From: JACQAP01 sp035548375
GTDB lineage: Bacteria; Pseudomonadota; Gammaproteobacteria; Burkholderiales; JACQAP01
NCBI GenBank assembly: GCA_035548375.1
Contig: DASZTG010000022.1
Location: 26,130-90,129 of the forward strand
Reading direction: 5' to 3'
Length of the DNA stretch: 64,000 nucleotides
The position numbers were made by a program, and so were the translations under genes. Each line of letters begins with the position of its first letter. Within the stretch, counting starts at the first letter, position 1. The notes beneath the pieces were generated by a model. That model was not told where the DNA came from and did not search any database. It saw only the letters and a list, made by a program, of their open reading frames with translations. Below are positions 55,905-63,827 of the stretch, in pieces.

Positions 55905-57539
55905 ATGAAGCCGACCGCTACTTATGTTTCGATTGGCCGCGCCATGCTGATCGCCGCAACGCTGCTTTCCACGCCTCCGGCCTTTGCGCAGGAGGATGTG
56001 GCGAAGAAATGGAGCCCCCACTTCGACATGCAGTTGCAGCCCGGCCTTCATCGCAGCCTCATGGAGGGCGACCTGTTCCTGCCCGTATCGCAAAACGCCG
56101 ATACGCTGGTCTTCGGCGACCTGCGCGCGCGCTTTGACGACGAGGGCGCGCACGAAGGCAACTTCGGCCTGGGGCTGCGCCGCATGATCAACGAGGACTG
56201 GATCCTGGGCGGCTACGGCTTTTACGATCGCCAGACCAGTGCGCTCGGTAGCCGCTTCGACCAGGCAACCGCGGGTTTCGAGGCGCTCGGGCGCAATTGG
56301 GATTTCCGCGCGAATGCTTATGTGCCCTTCGGCAGCACGGCCAGCACCGTCGAGGGCGGCGGCGCGACTGGTAGTCCGACAGTGCAGCTCGCCAACAATG
56401 CGCTAGTCTTGACCCTCCCGGCCGGCGGCCGCGAAGAACGCGCGCTGCCGGGCTTCGACGCCGAAGTCGGCTGGCGCGTTCCGGTATTCGATACGGAGGC
56501 GGGGAAACAATTGCGCCTGTACGCGGGAGGCTATCGCTTCGAGCACGATGCGCTGCTGGTGACGGGACCGCGCGTGCGTGCCGAGTTCGTGATCGACCAG
56601 GTACCCGGCTTCTGGAAGGGCGCGCGCTTCAGCGCCGGCCTCGAATATCAGGATGACAATGTGCGCGGCAGCCAGAGCTACGCCGTGCTGCGCCTGCGCG
56701 TGCCTTTCGGCGGACGCGACGACGCACAGGTATTGACGGCGCAAGAGCGGCGCATGACCGCCCCCGTCGTCCGCGACATCGACATCGTCACGCAAACCAG
56801 GTCGTCCGGCTCGGGCAAGGCCACGACCGAAGCCGTCACCCAGACTGCGGACGGCAAGCCGCTCAAGGTGTTCACGGATGACGCCACGACCGGTGCCGCG
56901 TTGCCGGGTGCAGTCAGCGCCGCTGGCGCCAACAGCACGGTTCTGCTCTCGGGAACGTTCAACACTACGTCAACGATCACGCTCCAGGCCGGACAGACGC
57001 TGGTGGGCGCCGGTACGCTCTCCGTCAAAACCACGAGCGGCCAGGCAGTCAGCGTCACCAATCCCCATCGTGCAGCGATCAATGGAAATGCCATTCAGGT
57101 CATCGCAATGGCGAACGACACCATTGTGCGAGGCCTGACCATAACGCAGTCCAGTTCCGGCATTGCATCGGGAACCGGTCTTTACGCGTCGAACAATTCG
57201 AGATTGCTGGTCGAGAACAGCGTTATCACGGCTACAACGTCAAGCGGTACCGCCTCCGGCGTAAGCTTCTCTGGCGGATCTGATATCACCATTCGCAACA
57301 GCACCATTTCGGCAACTGCGACCAGCGCCGGTGGCAGCAGGGCGATCAGTGCCAACGGCGTCACCGATCTCCTCATTGCCGGCAACACGGTGAGCAATCA
57401 AGACTTCTATGGCGGCGGAGCAATAATCCTGAACAACACCGGAATCGCAACGGGCTCAGCCGGCAACTCCGGGACGTGCCAGACGTTTGGCACGGTGACC
57501 GGAACGATCAGCTTCACCGACGGATCGCACTGCCCATGA
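55905..57539 (+). CDS. Inverse autotransporter with beta-helix passenger
   Basis: 544 residues. Signal peptide (about 1-28), then an intimin/invasin-type beta-barrel (about 35-290, LQPGLHRSLMEGDLFLPV, GNFGLGLRRMINEDWILGGY) ending with ERRMTAPVVRDIDIV, the usual junction of the family. The C-terminal passenger (about 310-544) is a right-handed beta-helix rather than Ig-like domains. Type Ve secretion exports the C-terminal part to the surface. The passenger is related to the whole mature protein of the upstream gene, 47 bases away. A strong terminator follows. Confidence 0.82.
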   Translation: MKPTATYVSIGRAMLIAATLLSTPPAFAQEDVAKKWSPHFDMQLQPGLHRSLMEGDLFLPVSQNADTLVFGDLRARFDDEGAHEGNFGLGLRRMINEDWILGGYGFYDRQTSALGSRFDQATAGFEALGRNWDFRANAYVPFGSTASTVEGGGATGSPTVQLANNALVLTLPAGGREERALPGFDAEVGWRVPVFDTEAGKQLRLYAGGYRFEHDALLVTGPRVRAEFVIDQVPGFWKGARFSAGLEYQDDNVRGSQSYAVLRLRVPFGGRDDAQVLTAQERRMTAPVVRDIDIVTQTRSSGSGKATTEAVTQTADGKPLKVFTDDATTGAALPGAVSAAGANSTVLLSGTFNTTSTITLQAGQTLVGAGTLSVKTTSGQAVSVTNPHRAAINGNAIQVIAMANDTIVRGLTITQSSSGIASGTGLYASNNSRLLVENSVITATTSSGTASGVSFSGGSDITIRNSTISATATSAGGSRAISANGVTDLLIAGNTVSNQDFYGGGAIILNNTGIATGSAGNSGTCQTFGTVTGTISFTDGSHCP

Positions 57540-57581
57540 ATGTCGTTCGCTGCTAATCCGGATTTCTTCTGAAGGATGGCA

Positions 57582-57611
57582 AAGGCGGCCAAATGGCCGC
57601 CTTTTATTTTG
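57582..57611 (+). terminator. Intrinsic terminator after the inverse autotransporter gene
   Basis: Stem AAGGCGGCC/GGCCGCCTT (57582-57590 with 57595-57603), AAAT loop, followed by TTATTTTG. Ends the beta-helix and inverse-autotransporter transcript. Confidence 0.85.
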
Positions 57612-57657
57612 CAATTCCCGGCGCAATAGCGGTCTGCAGCTGGCCGCAGCGTCCACC

Positions 57658-57666
57658 TGCTAAGAT
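57658..57666 (+). promoter_or_regulatory. Candidate extended -10 promoter of the panE-like gene
   Basis: TGC-TAAGAT at 57658-57666, 53 bases before the ATG. No clear -35. Confidence 0.35.
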
Positions 57667-57719
57667 GCCGGTCCGCCGGATCGAGGGATCCGGCGCGGTT
57701 ACATCCCACGGATCATCCC

Positions 57720-58655
57720 ATGAAAATCGCAGTCATCGGCAGCGGTGGCGTCGGCGGCTATTTCGGCGGCCGGCTCGCCGCGGCGGGCACGGACGTGACC
57801 TTCGTCGCCCGCGGCGCGCACCTGGAAGCCATGCAAAAGAACGGCCTTAAGGTCTTGAGCGCGCTCGGCGACCTCCACCTGCCCAAGGTCAAGTGCACGA
57901 ACGACACCAAAACCATCGGGCCCGTCGACGTCGTCATGATAGCCGTCAAGCTCTGGGCGACGGAGGAAGCGGCTGCGGCTGCGAAGCCGCTGATCGGACC
58001 GAATACCGTGGCTGTGTCTTTCCAGAACGGCGTGATCGCCGTCGACACCTTGGTGCCCGTGCTCGGCAAGGCGCATGTGATGGGGGGCGTGTCGAACATT
58101 GCGGCTTTGATCGAGGAACCGGGTGTCATCCGCCACAACGGCAACATGGCCAATCTGTTTTTCGGCGAGCTCGACGGCAAGCCGAGCCCGAGATCGCAGG
58201 CGTTCTACGACACCTGCAAGAAGGCGAACATCAGCACGCATCTGGTCGAAGACGTCCATGCCGCGATCTGGGAAAAATTCGTGCGCCTGGTGACCTTGTC
58301 GGCGCTGACTTCGCTGACGCGCATGCCGATCGGCCCGATCCGCTCCGACCCGGACACGAAGGCACTGATGCAGCAGGTTATGGAGGAAGTCGTCGCCGTG
58401 GGCCGCGCGAAGGGCGCGAAGCTCGACCAGACCATCGTTGCAGACCAGATGTCGAAAGTGGAGACCTATCCGGCGGGAATGGTGGCATCCATGTGCGGCG
58501 ACCTGCGGCGCGGCAACCGGCTCGAGCTGCCCTGGCTTTCCGGCATGGTGGTGAAGTTCGGCAAGGAGCTGGACATTCCCACGCCCGCGAACAAGTTCGT
58601 CTACGCGGCGCTGAAGCTGTACGCAAACGGACGGCCCGCCGAAGCGCAAATCTGA
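57720..58655 (+). CDS. panE: 2-dehydropantoate 2-reductase family protein
   Basis: 311 residues. ApbA/PanE fold: Rossmann motif GSGGVGGYFGGRLAAAG at the start, VMIAVKLWAT, NGVIAVDTLVPV and the C-terminal helical domain with IWEKFVRLVTLSALTSLTR that carries the catalytic lysine. NADPH-dependent reduction of ketopantoate is the name-giving reaction, but paralogues near dehydrogenases and enolase-superfamily genes often act on other 2-keto acids. Followed 27 bases later by the enolase-superfamily gene and then an FAD oxidase, so a hydroxy-acid catabolic unit is possible. Confidence 0.85.
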   Translation: MKIAVIGSGGVGGYFGGRLAAAGTDVTFVARGAHLEAMQKNGLKVLSALGDLHLPKVKCTNDTKTIGPVDVVMIAVKLWATEEAAAAAKPLIGPNTVAVSFQNGVIAVDTLVPVLGKAHVMGGVSNIAALIEEPGVIRHNGNMANLFFGELDGKPSPRSQAFYDTCKKANISTHLVEDVHAAIWEKFVRLVTLSALTSLTRMPIGPIRSDPDTKALMQQVMEEVVAVGRAKGAKLDQTIVADQMSKVETYPAGMVASMCGDLRRGNRLELPWLSGMVVKFGKELDIPTPANKFVYAALKLYANGRPAEAQI

Positions 58656-58682
58656 ATTCATGAAAAGTCGAGGAGATCCGCA

Positions 58683-59771
58683 ATGGCACTGACGATCAAG
58701 AATGTTCGCGCCCGCGCCGTACTGGTTCCGCTGAAGCGGCCGCCGCAGTCGGCGAGCGGCACCATCGGCGACGCGTCGCTGGTGCTGATCGACGTCGAGA
58801 CCAGCGAAGGCATCATCGGTCGTTCCTATCTGTTCGCCTTCCAGAAGCCGATGCTCAAGCCGACGGTGCAGATGGTCGAAGCCGTCGGCGACATCATCAA
58901 GGGCGACCCCGTCGCGCCTTATGAGATCGAGGCGAAGATCCGCAAGCGCTACACGCTGCTCGATGCCTTCGGCTTGCTCGGCCAGGCCATCGCCGGCATC
59001 GACATGGCCGCGTGGGATGCGTATGCGCAGTCAGTGAAGCAGCCCCTCGCGCGAGTGCTGGGCGGCTCGGTGAAGCCGATCCGCGCGTACAACAGCTGCG
59101 GCTTGTGGATCAAGGATCCGGCGCTGCTGGCCGATGAGGCCGCCGAGCTGCTATCGGAAGGCAATTTCAGCGCCGTGAAGCTGCGCATCGGCCGGCCCGA
59201 CTTCAAGCAGGACCTCGCGGCGGTGCGCAACATCAAGAAGCGCATCGGCGACGACAAACACCTGATGTCGGACTTCAACCAGAGCCAGACGGTCAACGAG
59301 GCGATCCGCCGCGGCCAGGCACTCGATGACGAAGGGTTGTACTGGATCGAGGAACCGATCCGCCACGACAACTATGCCGGCTGCGCGAAAATCGCCGCCG
59401 AAGTCATGACGCCGATCCAGATCGGCGAGAACCTGCTCAACACCGGCGAAATGCAAAAGGCCATCGACGCCGAGGCCGCCGAGTTCTACATGCCGGACGT
59501 CCAGCGCATCGGCGGCGTCAGCGGCTGGATGCGCGCCGCGGCCGTCGCGCAGGTCTACAACCTCGACATGTCCAGCCACTTGTTCCCGGAATTCAGCGCG
59601 CACCTGCTGGCCGTGACGCCGACCTGCCACTGGCTGGAGTACATGGATTGGGCCAACGCCCTGCTCGATCAGCCGTTCAAGGTCGAGAACGGCAATGTCC
59701 TGATCCCGGATGTCCCGGGGGTCGGGATTTCCTGGAACGAGGACGCGGTCAAAAAGTACCTGGTGGCGTAA
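58683..59771 (+). CDS. Enolase-superfamily enzyme, mandelate racemase group
   Basis: 362 residues. N-terminal capping domain and a (beta/alpha)7 barrel. Catalytic layout: K166-x-R168 (VKLRIG), metal ligands D197, E223 and E249, and the D272/H299 dyad that marks the mandelate-racemase subgroup. Such enzymes abstract the proton alpha to a carboxylate, in racemases or acid-sugar dehydratases. Substrate unknown. Neighbours are a ketoacid reductase and a D-lactate-type oxidase, which would fit a 2-hydroxy acid pathway. Confidence 0.87.
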   Translation: MALTIKNVRARAVLVPLKRPPQSASGTIGDASLVLIDVETSEGIIGRSYLFAFQKPMLKPTVQMVEAVGDIIKGDPVAPYEIEAKIRKRYTLLDAFGLLGQAIAGIDMAAWDAYAQSVKQPLARVLGGSVKPIRAYNSCGLWIKDPALLADEAAELLSEGNFSAVKLRIGRPDFKQDLAAVRNIKKRIGDDKHLMSDFNQSQTVNEAIRRGQALDDEGLYWIEEPIRHDNYAGCAKIAAEVMTPIQIGENLLNTGEMQKAIDAEAAEFYMPDVQRIGGVSGWMRAAAVAQVYNLDMSSHLFPEFSAHLLAVTPTCHWLEYMDWANALLDQPFKVENGNVLIPDVPGVGISWNEDAVKKYLVA

Positions 59772-59830
59772 ACTGGCGTCATTGTGAGCACCCCCGGCAT
59801 CGAGGGGTGCCTTCGAAGAGGATGAAGTCC

Positions 59831-61216
59831 ATGAACCTGCCCGTAGAGAAACACCAGACGTCGATCGACGAGTTGCGTGCCCGTTTCGGCGACCGTCTTT
59901 CCACCAGCACAGGCGTGCGCGACCACCACAGCAAGGACGAATCCTGGCACCACCCGCATCGTCCGGACGCGGTCGTCTTTCCGAACACGACCGAGGAAGT
60001 CGCCGAGATCGTGCGCATCTGCGCCGCGCACCGCACGCCGGTGATCGCCTACGGGACCGGCACGTCGCTGGAAGGTAACGTGATTCCGCATGAAGGCGGC
60101 GTGGTCGTCGACCTCGCGAACATGAACCAGGTGTTGCGCGTGAGCGCGGAGGATCTCGACGTCACCGTGCAGGCGCGCGTGACCCGCAAGGAATTGAACG
60201 CGTTCATTCGCGACCAGGGCCTATTCTTCCCGATCGATCCCGGTGCAGACGCTTCGCTCGGCGGCATGGCGGCAACGCGCGCATCCGGGACCAACGCGGT
60301 GCGCTACGGCACGATGCGCGAAAACGTGCTCGCGCTGACGGTGGTGCTGGCCGATGGCCGCATCATCCGCACCTCGCGCCGCTCGCGTAAATCCGCCGCC
60401 GGCTACGACCTCACGCGTTTGTTCGTCGGCTCGGAAGGCACGCTGGGCATCATCACCGAAGTCACGCTGCGCCTGTACGGCATCCCGGAGGCCATGGCCG
60501 CGGCGGTGTGCTCGTTCGACTCGATCGAAGGTGCGGTCAACACGGTGATCCAGACCATCCAGCTCGGCGTTCCGGTCGCGCGCATCGAGTTGCTCGACGA
60601 CGTGCAGATGGATTCGGTCAACAAGTTCTCGAAGCTCAGCTACCCGGTCAAGGACACGCTGTTCGTCGAATTCCACGGCACCGAGGCCGGCGTCAAGGAA
60701 CAGGCGGAGATGGTGCAATCGATCGCCGGGGAAAACGGCGGCGGCGAATTCAAGTGGGCGACGAAGCCTGAAGACCGCAACGCGCTGTGGACCGCGCGCC
60801 ATGACGTGACGTACGCGAACAAGGCGCTGCGTCCCGGTAGCGAAATCTGGGCGACCGACGTCTGCGTGCCGATCTCGAAGCTCGCGGAATGCATCATGGA
60901 AACGAAAAAGGACCTGAAGGGCAGCTTCCTGACCGCACCGCTGGTCGGACACGTCGGCGACGGCAATTTCCACCTCGGGTTTCTGATCATGCGCGACGAC
61001 CCGAAGGAACTCGAGGAAGCCGAGCGCCTGAACGACCGGCTCGTGATGCGGGCGCTGGCCATGGACGGCACCTGCACCGGCGAACACGGCATCGGCCTGG
61101 GCAAGCAGAAATTCCTGGTGGCCGAGCACGGCGACGCAGTCGCCGTCATGCGCCAGGTCAAGAAGGCGCTGGATCCGCAGAACATCATGAACCCGGGAAA
61201 GATCTTTACGTTGTAA
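59831..61216 (+). CDS. FAD-binding oxidase, D-lactate/glycolate dehydrogenase type
   Basis: 461 residues. FAD_binding_4 domain (PHRPDAVVFPNTTEEVAEIV, PVIAYGTGTSLEGNV) and FAD-oxidase C-terminal domain with the HVGDGNFH metal motif and a GTCTGEHGIGLGK end. Oxidises a D-2-hydroxy acid to a 2-keto acid with electrons going to cytochrome or quinone. ATG 59831 is preceded by GAAGAGG at nine bases; ATG 59822 abuts it. Third gene of the unit after panE-like and enolase-like genes. Confidence 0.92.
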   Translation: MNLPVEKHQTSIDELRARFGDRLSTSTGVRDHHSKDESWHHPHRPDAVVFPNTTEEVAEIVRICAAHRTPVIAYGTGTSLEGNVIPHEGGVVVDLANMNQVLRVSAEDLDVTVQARVTRKELNAFIRDQGLFFPIDPGADASLGGMAATRASGTNAVRYGTMRENVLALTVVLADGRIIRTSRRSRKSAAGYDLTRLFVGSEGTLGIITEVTLRLYGIPEAMAAAVCSFDSIEGAVNTVIQTIQLGVPVARIELLDDVQMDSVNKFSKLSYPVKDTLFVEFHGTEAGVKEQAEMVQSIAGENGGGEFKWATKPEDRNALWTARHDVTYANKALRPGSEIWATDVCVPISKLAECIMETKKDLKGSFLTAPLVGHVGDGNFHLGFLIMRDDPKELEEAERLNDRLVMRALAMDGTCTGEHGIGLGKQKFLVAEHGDAVAVMRQVKKALDPQNIMNPGKIFTL

Positions 61217-61220
61217 AGAT

Positions 61221-61290
61221 CGGGAAGGGGGAATGCGTTAAAGCGTGAGGGGCACGAATTGCTTTTACCCCTTCCCCCTTCTCCCTTCCT
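61221..61290. repeat. Short-period repeat element E9
   Basis: Right arm 61263-61290, read in reverse, gives 7-bp units GGAAGGG, AGAAGGG, GGAAGGG and then GTAAAA. The left arm (61221-61252, CGGGAAGGGGGAATGCG) is degenerate. Shares the GGGTAAAA edge with E2 and E8. Lies just after the FAD-oxidase stop. Confidence 0.5.
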
Positions 61291-61299
61291 TTCTCTCTG

Positions 61300-61323
61300 C
61301 AAAAATCGTGATCACGATTTTTG
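61300..61323. promoter_or_regulatory. 24-bp perfect palindrome covering the Spx-like start codon
   Basis: Both halves of C-AAAAA-TCGTGA/TCACGA-TTTTT-G are exact. The GTG start (61308-61310) lies inside it. A dimeric regulator could bind it, or the mRNA could fold and hide the start codon. Confidence 0.6.
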
Positions 61324-61655
61324 GCATCAAGAACTGCGACACAATGAAAAAGGCGTTCGCGTGGCTGGACGGCCATGACGTTCGCTACGCATTCCACGAC
61401 TACAAGAAGTCGGGCATCGAGCCGGAAAAGCTGAAGGCCTGGGCCGCACAGGTCGGATGGGAAGTCCTGCTGAACACGCGAGGGACAACCTGGCGAAAGC
61501 TTTCACCGGCGCAGCAGGCGAATCTCGATGAAGCGAAAGCGCTGCGCTTGATGAGCCGGAATCCGAGCCTGATCAAGCGACCCGTCATTGAAAGTGGCAC
61601 GAATGTATTGGTTGGCTTCGACGCAAATCGTTACACCGAGAGCTTTCGAAAATAA
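61308..61655 (+). CDS. Spx/MgsR/ArsC-like protein (YffB type)
   Basis: 115 residues. Thioredoxin-fold ArsC family: ITIFGIKNCDTMKKAFAWLD with a single cysteine C10 at the active site and the conserved basic pair region in LIKRPVIESG. Family members include glutathione-dependent arsenate reductase-like proteins and the YffB group; no second Cys for an Spx CxxC switch. The only reasonable start is GTG 61308, inside a 24-bp palindrome, with no good Shine-Dalgarno. Function in this organism is not resolved. Confidence 0.85.
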   Translation: MITIFGIKNCDTMKKAFAWLDGHDVRYAFHDYKKSGIEPEKLKAWAAQVGWEVLLNTRGTTWRKLSPAQQANLDEAKALRLMSRNPSLIKRPVIESGTNVLVGFDANRYTESFRK

Positions 61656-61736
61656 ACCTGCCCGCGCTTGAGAACCCCGGGACGATCCCCACGTCCAAAA
61701 TTGGCAGTGTCCACAATTCAATCGGGGCAAGAAAAA

Positions 61737-62030
61737 ATGTTTGCTAACCAGCACGAACTGCGTTTTGGTGGAAACAGCCATCGCTTGCGCGCACCAAGAT
61801 CGAGCGTCGCGAACCGGATAGTTGCCGCCGTGTCAGCGGCTGTCGTCGTGGCCGTGGCATTTACGCTCTCGATCGTGGTGCTCGCCACCGTCGCCGGCAT
61901 CGGCGTCGTGGCCGGCGCTTATGTGTGGTGGAAAACGCGCGCGCTGCGCCGGCAGCTTCGTGAAAATCCGCCTGGCGGCCGCATCATCGAAGGCGAAGTG
62001 ATTCGGGAATCCGCTCGACGCGACGACTGA
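61737..62030 (+). CDS. Small membrane protein, hypothetical
   Basis: 97 residues from ATG 61737 (MFANQHELRFGG). A single long hydrophobic stretch (about 26-63, rich in Ala and Val) may form one or two helices, followed by KTRALRRQLRE and a charged tail GRIIEGEVIRES. I do not recognise a family with certainty. The preceding gap (61656-61736) shows no other feature. Confidence 0.65.
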   Translation: MFANQHELRFGGNSHRLRAPRSSVANRIVAAVSAAVVVAVAFTLSIVVLATVAGIGVVAGAYVWWKTRALRRQLRENPPGGRIIEGEVIRESARRDD

Positions 62031-62072
62031 TCCGGCAAGCCGCCGGTTCATCCCTGCAATTCCATTCACTGC

Positions 62073-62121
62073 TTGACAAGCGCCTTCGCACGGCCCGATA
62101 CTGAACCATATGGTTCAGTAT
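62073..62121 (+). promoter_or_regulatory. Promoter and 24-bp palindromic operator of the ArsR-AHSA1 unit
   Basis: TTGACA (62073-62078), 18-base spacer, GATACT (62097-62102). A perfect 24-bp palindrome (62098-62121, halves ATACTGAACCAT/ATGGTTCAGTAT) overlaps the -10 and the ATG at 62110. The expected transcription start is at about that ATG, so the message is probably leaderless and repressed by its own ArsR product. Confidence 0.7.
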
Positions 62122-62550
62122 ACGGACGACGCGCTGGATGAGATTTTTTCGGCGCTGGCCGATCGCACCCGCCGCGGCATCATCGAGGCGCTGGACGGCG
62201 GCAGCCTTCCGGTCAGCGCGCTCGCCGCGCCGCATGGCATGTCGTTGACCGGTTTCATGAAGCACCTGCGGGTGCTCGAGGATGCCAGGCTGATCACGCG
62301 CAGCAAGGCGGGTCGCGTGGTGAACTGCACGCTGTCCATGGAGTCCATCAAGGAAGCCGCGGCATGGATGGCGCGCTATGAGAAATTCTGGAACCGGCGC
62401 CTGGACGCGCTGGGACGCTACCTGTACCAGCAAGAGGAGTTGACGCCTTGGCCAGCGAAATCAAAGACAAACCATCCCTCACCTTCACGCGCCACTATTC
62501 CGTCCCGCCCGAAAAAGTCTGGGACGCGTGGACGAACCCGCAAGCCCTGA
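62110..62550 (+). CDS. ArsR-family transcriptional regulator
   Basis: 146 residues. Winged-helix ArsR fold with the recognition region SALAAPHGMSLTGFMKHLRVLE, wing ARLITRSKAGRVV, and a C-terminal helix EKFWNRRLDALGRYLYQQEE that would normally end the protein. Here about 35 more codons run into the AHSA1 gene in another frame (103-base overlap), a tail rich in Pro, Ser, Arg and Lys. No metal-binding CxC is visible. ATG lies at the centre of a 24-bp palindrome. Partner of the downstream AHSA1-domain gene, a common ArsR-AHSA1 pair. Confidence 0.9.
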   Translation: MVQYTDDALDEIFSALADRTRRGIIEALDGGSLPVSALAAPHGMSLTGFMKHLRVLEDARLITRSKAGRVVNCTLSMESIKEAAAWMARYEKFWNRRLDALGRYLYQQEELTPWPAKSKTNHPSPSRATIPSRPKKSGTRGRTRKP

Positions 62551-62891
62551 AGCAATGGTTCGGTCCGGATGAGGGCAGGGTCGAGATAGCCGAAGTGGAT
62601 GCCCGCGTCGGCGGCCGCTATCGCATCCTGTTCCATACGCAAGACGGCCAATCTCATGACGTGAGTGGCACGTATCGCGAAATCAGGCGACCGGCGAAGC
62701 TTTCATTCACGTGGGCGTGGAAAAGCACGCCGGAGCGCGAGTCGCTGGTCACCCTGACGTTCGAGCCGTCGGGTGGAGGCACCGAGTTCACCATGCTGCA
62801 CTCACGGTTCTTCGACGACACCGCCCGCGACAACCATCAAAAGGGCTGGACCGGCGCGATCGCGAAGCTGGACCGCTATCTCGCGGCATAA
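62448..62891 (+). CDS. SRPBCC/AHSA1-domain protein
   Basis: 147 residues, Activator-of-Hsp90-ATPase-1-like hydrophobic ligand-binding fold: FTRHYSVPPEKVWDAWTNPQ, WFGPDEGRVEIAEVD and GGTEFTMLHSRFFD. Start is TTG 62448 with AGAGGAG nine bases upstream, inside the end of the ArsR gene. Such proteins usually pair with an ArsR-type repressor and are thought to bind small hydrophobic molecules; actual ligand unknown. Confidence 0.9.
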   Translation: MASEIKDKPSLTFTRHYSVPPEKVWDAWTNPQALKQWFGPDEGRVEIAEVDARVGGRYRILFHTQDGQSHDVSGTYREIRRPAKLSFTWAWKSTPERESLVTLTFEPSGGGTEFTMLHSRFFDDTARDNHQKGWTGAIAKLDRYLAA

Positions 62892-62942
62892 GCACCGATT
62901 CCGGAGGTCAACGCAAGGGAGCCATTTGGAGAGGAGCAAGCC

Positions 62943-63320
62943 ATGTTCGAAAATACCGATGCAGCAGCCAACATCGCGGTGAGCGATCTCGCCGCCGCGA
63001 GGAAATTCTACGAGGGCACGCTCGGCCTGAAAAAGGTTGACGAGGAAGGCGACGAGGTGGTCGTCTACAAGACCGGCAAGTCGCGCGTCATCGTCTATCG
63101 ATCGCAATTCGCCGGCACCAACAAGGCGACCAACGTCACCTGGTCGGTCGGCAACGACGTCGAGGGGGTCGTGGACAAGCTGAAATCCAGGGGCGTCGCG
63201 TTCGAGCACTACGACCTGCCCGACACCAGGATCAAGGGCGATGTCCACGTCGGCGGGCGCATGAAAGTCGCATGGTTCAAGGACCCCGACGGCAACATCC
63301 TTTGCATCACCAACCACTGA
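62943..63320 (+). CDS. VOC-family glyoxalase/bleomycin-resistance-like protein
   Basis: 125 residues, betaalphabetabetabeta repeats of the vicinal-oxygen-chelate fold: AANIAVSDLAAARKFYEGTL start and AWFKDPDGNILCI end with the Pro-Asp-Gly-Asn turn of the family. Could be a metal-dependent dioxygenase, isomerase or binding protein; the substrate is not readable. GGAGAGGAG lies just upstream of the ATG. Part of the ArsR-AHSA1-VOC-VOC series. Confidence 0.85.
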   Translation: MFENTDAAANIAVSDLAAARKFYEGTLGLKKVDEEGDEVVVYKTGKSRVIVYRSQFAGTNKATNVTWSVGNDVEGVVDKLKSRGVAFEHYDLPDTRIKGDVHVGGRMKVAWFKDPDGNILCITNH

Positions 63321-63356
63321 AGTCCGGCGCCAACATATTTACGAAAGGAAATCGCA

Positions 63357-63719
63357 ATGGGCAATCCCGTCGTGCATTGGGAACTGATGTCGAAGAATCC
63401 GGGCAAGATCGCCGCGTTCTACGAGAAGACCTTCGGCTGGAAGATCCAGCACATCCCGGAAATGGATTACCGCATGGTCGACACCGGCGGCGAAGGCATC
63501 AACGGCGGCATCCTCGACCCCAAGAAAGAGGGGCAGTGGCCAGGCAACATGGTTTTCTACATCGACGTCGATGATCTCGACGCCTATCGCAAGAAAGTCG
63601 TGGCGGCCGGCGGCAAGATCCAGGTCGAGCACCAGGAAGTGCCGGGCATGGGCGCCTTCTCGCTTTTCACGGACCCGGAGGGGCGCATGATGGGGTTGTG
63701 GAAGGCCGCCAGGAAATAA
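63357..63719 (+). CDS. VOC-family protein
   Basis: 120 residues, a second VOC-fold protein: VVHWELMSKNPGKIAAFYEK start, NMVFYIDVDDLDAYRKKVV, and FSLFTDPEGRMMGLWK end. More like the PhnB/CFP32-type antibiotic-tolerance subgroup than the preceding copy. RBS AAAGGAAATCGC before ATG. The pair of VOC genes follows the AHSA1 gene in the same direction, probably one transcript. Confidence 0.85.
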   Translation: MGNPVVHWELMSKNPGKIAAFYEKTFGWKIQHIPEMDYRMVDTGGEGINGGILDPKKEGQWPGNMVFYIDVDDLDAYRKKVVAAGGKIQVEHQEVPGMGAFSLFTDPEGRMMGLWKAARK

Positions 63720-63760
63720 TTGGCCCGCGATCCCGGCTGGACAAGACGGCGAGGCAAGGC

Positions 63761-63789
63761 TTGACAGGGAAATCGGCGCGCCTTATATT
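63761..63789 (+). promoter_or_regulatory. Consensus sigma70 promoter before the second ArsR gene
   Basis: TTGACA (63761-63766), 17-base spacer, TATATT (63784-63789). An AT-rich stretch follows with the palindrome GTTAATTAAC at 63800-63809, a plausible ArsR operator. Confidence 0.7.
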
Positions 63790-63827
63790 TAACGTAATAG
63801 TTAATTAACAAATGTGTAAATTACGGC

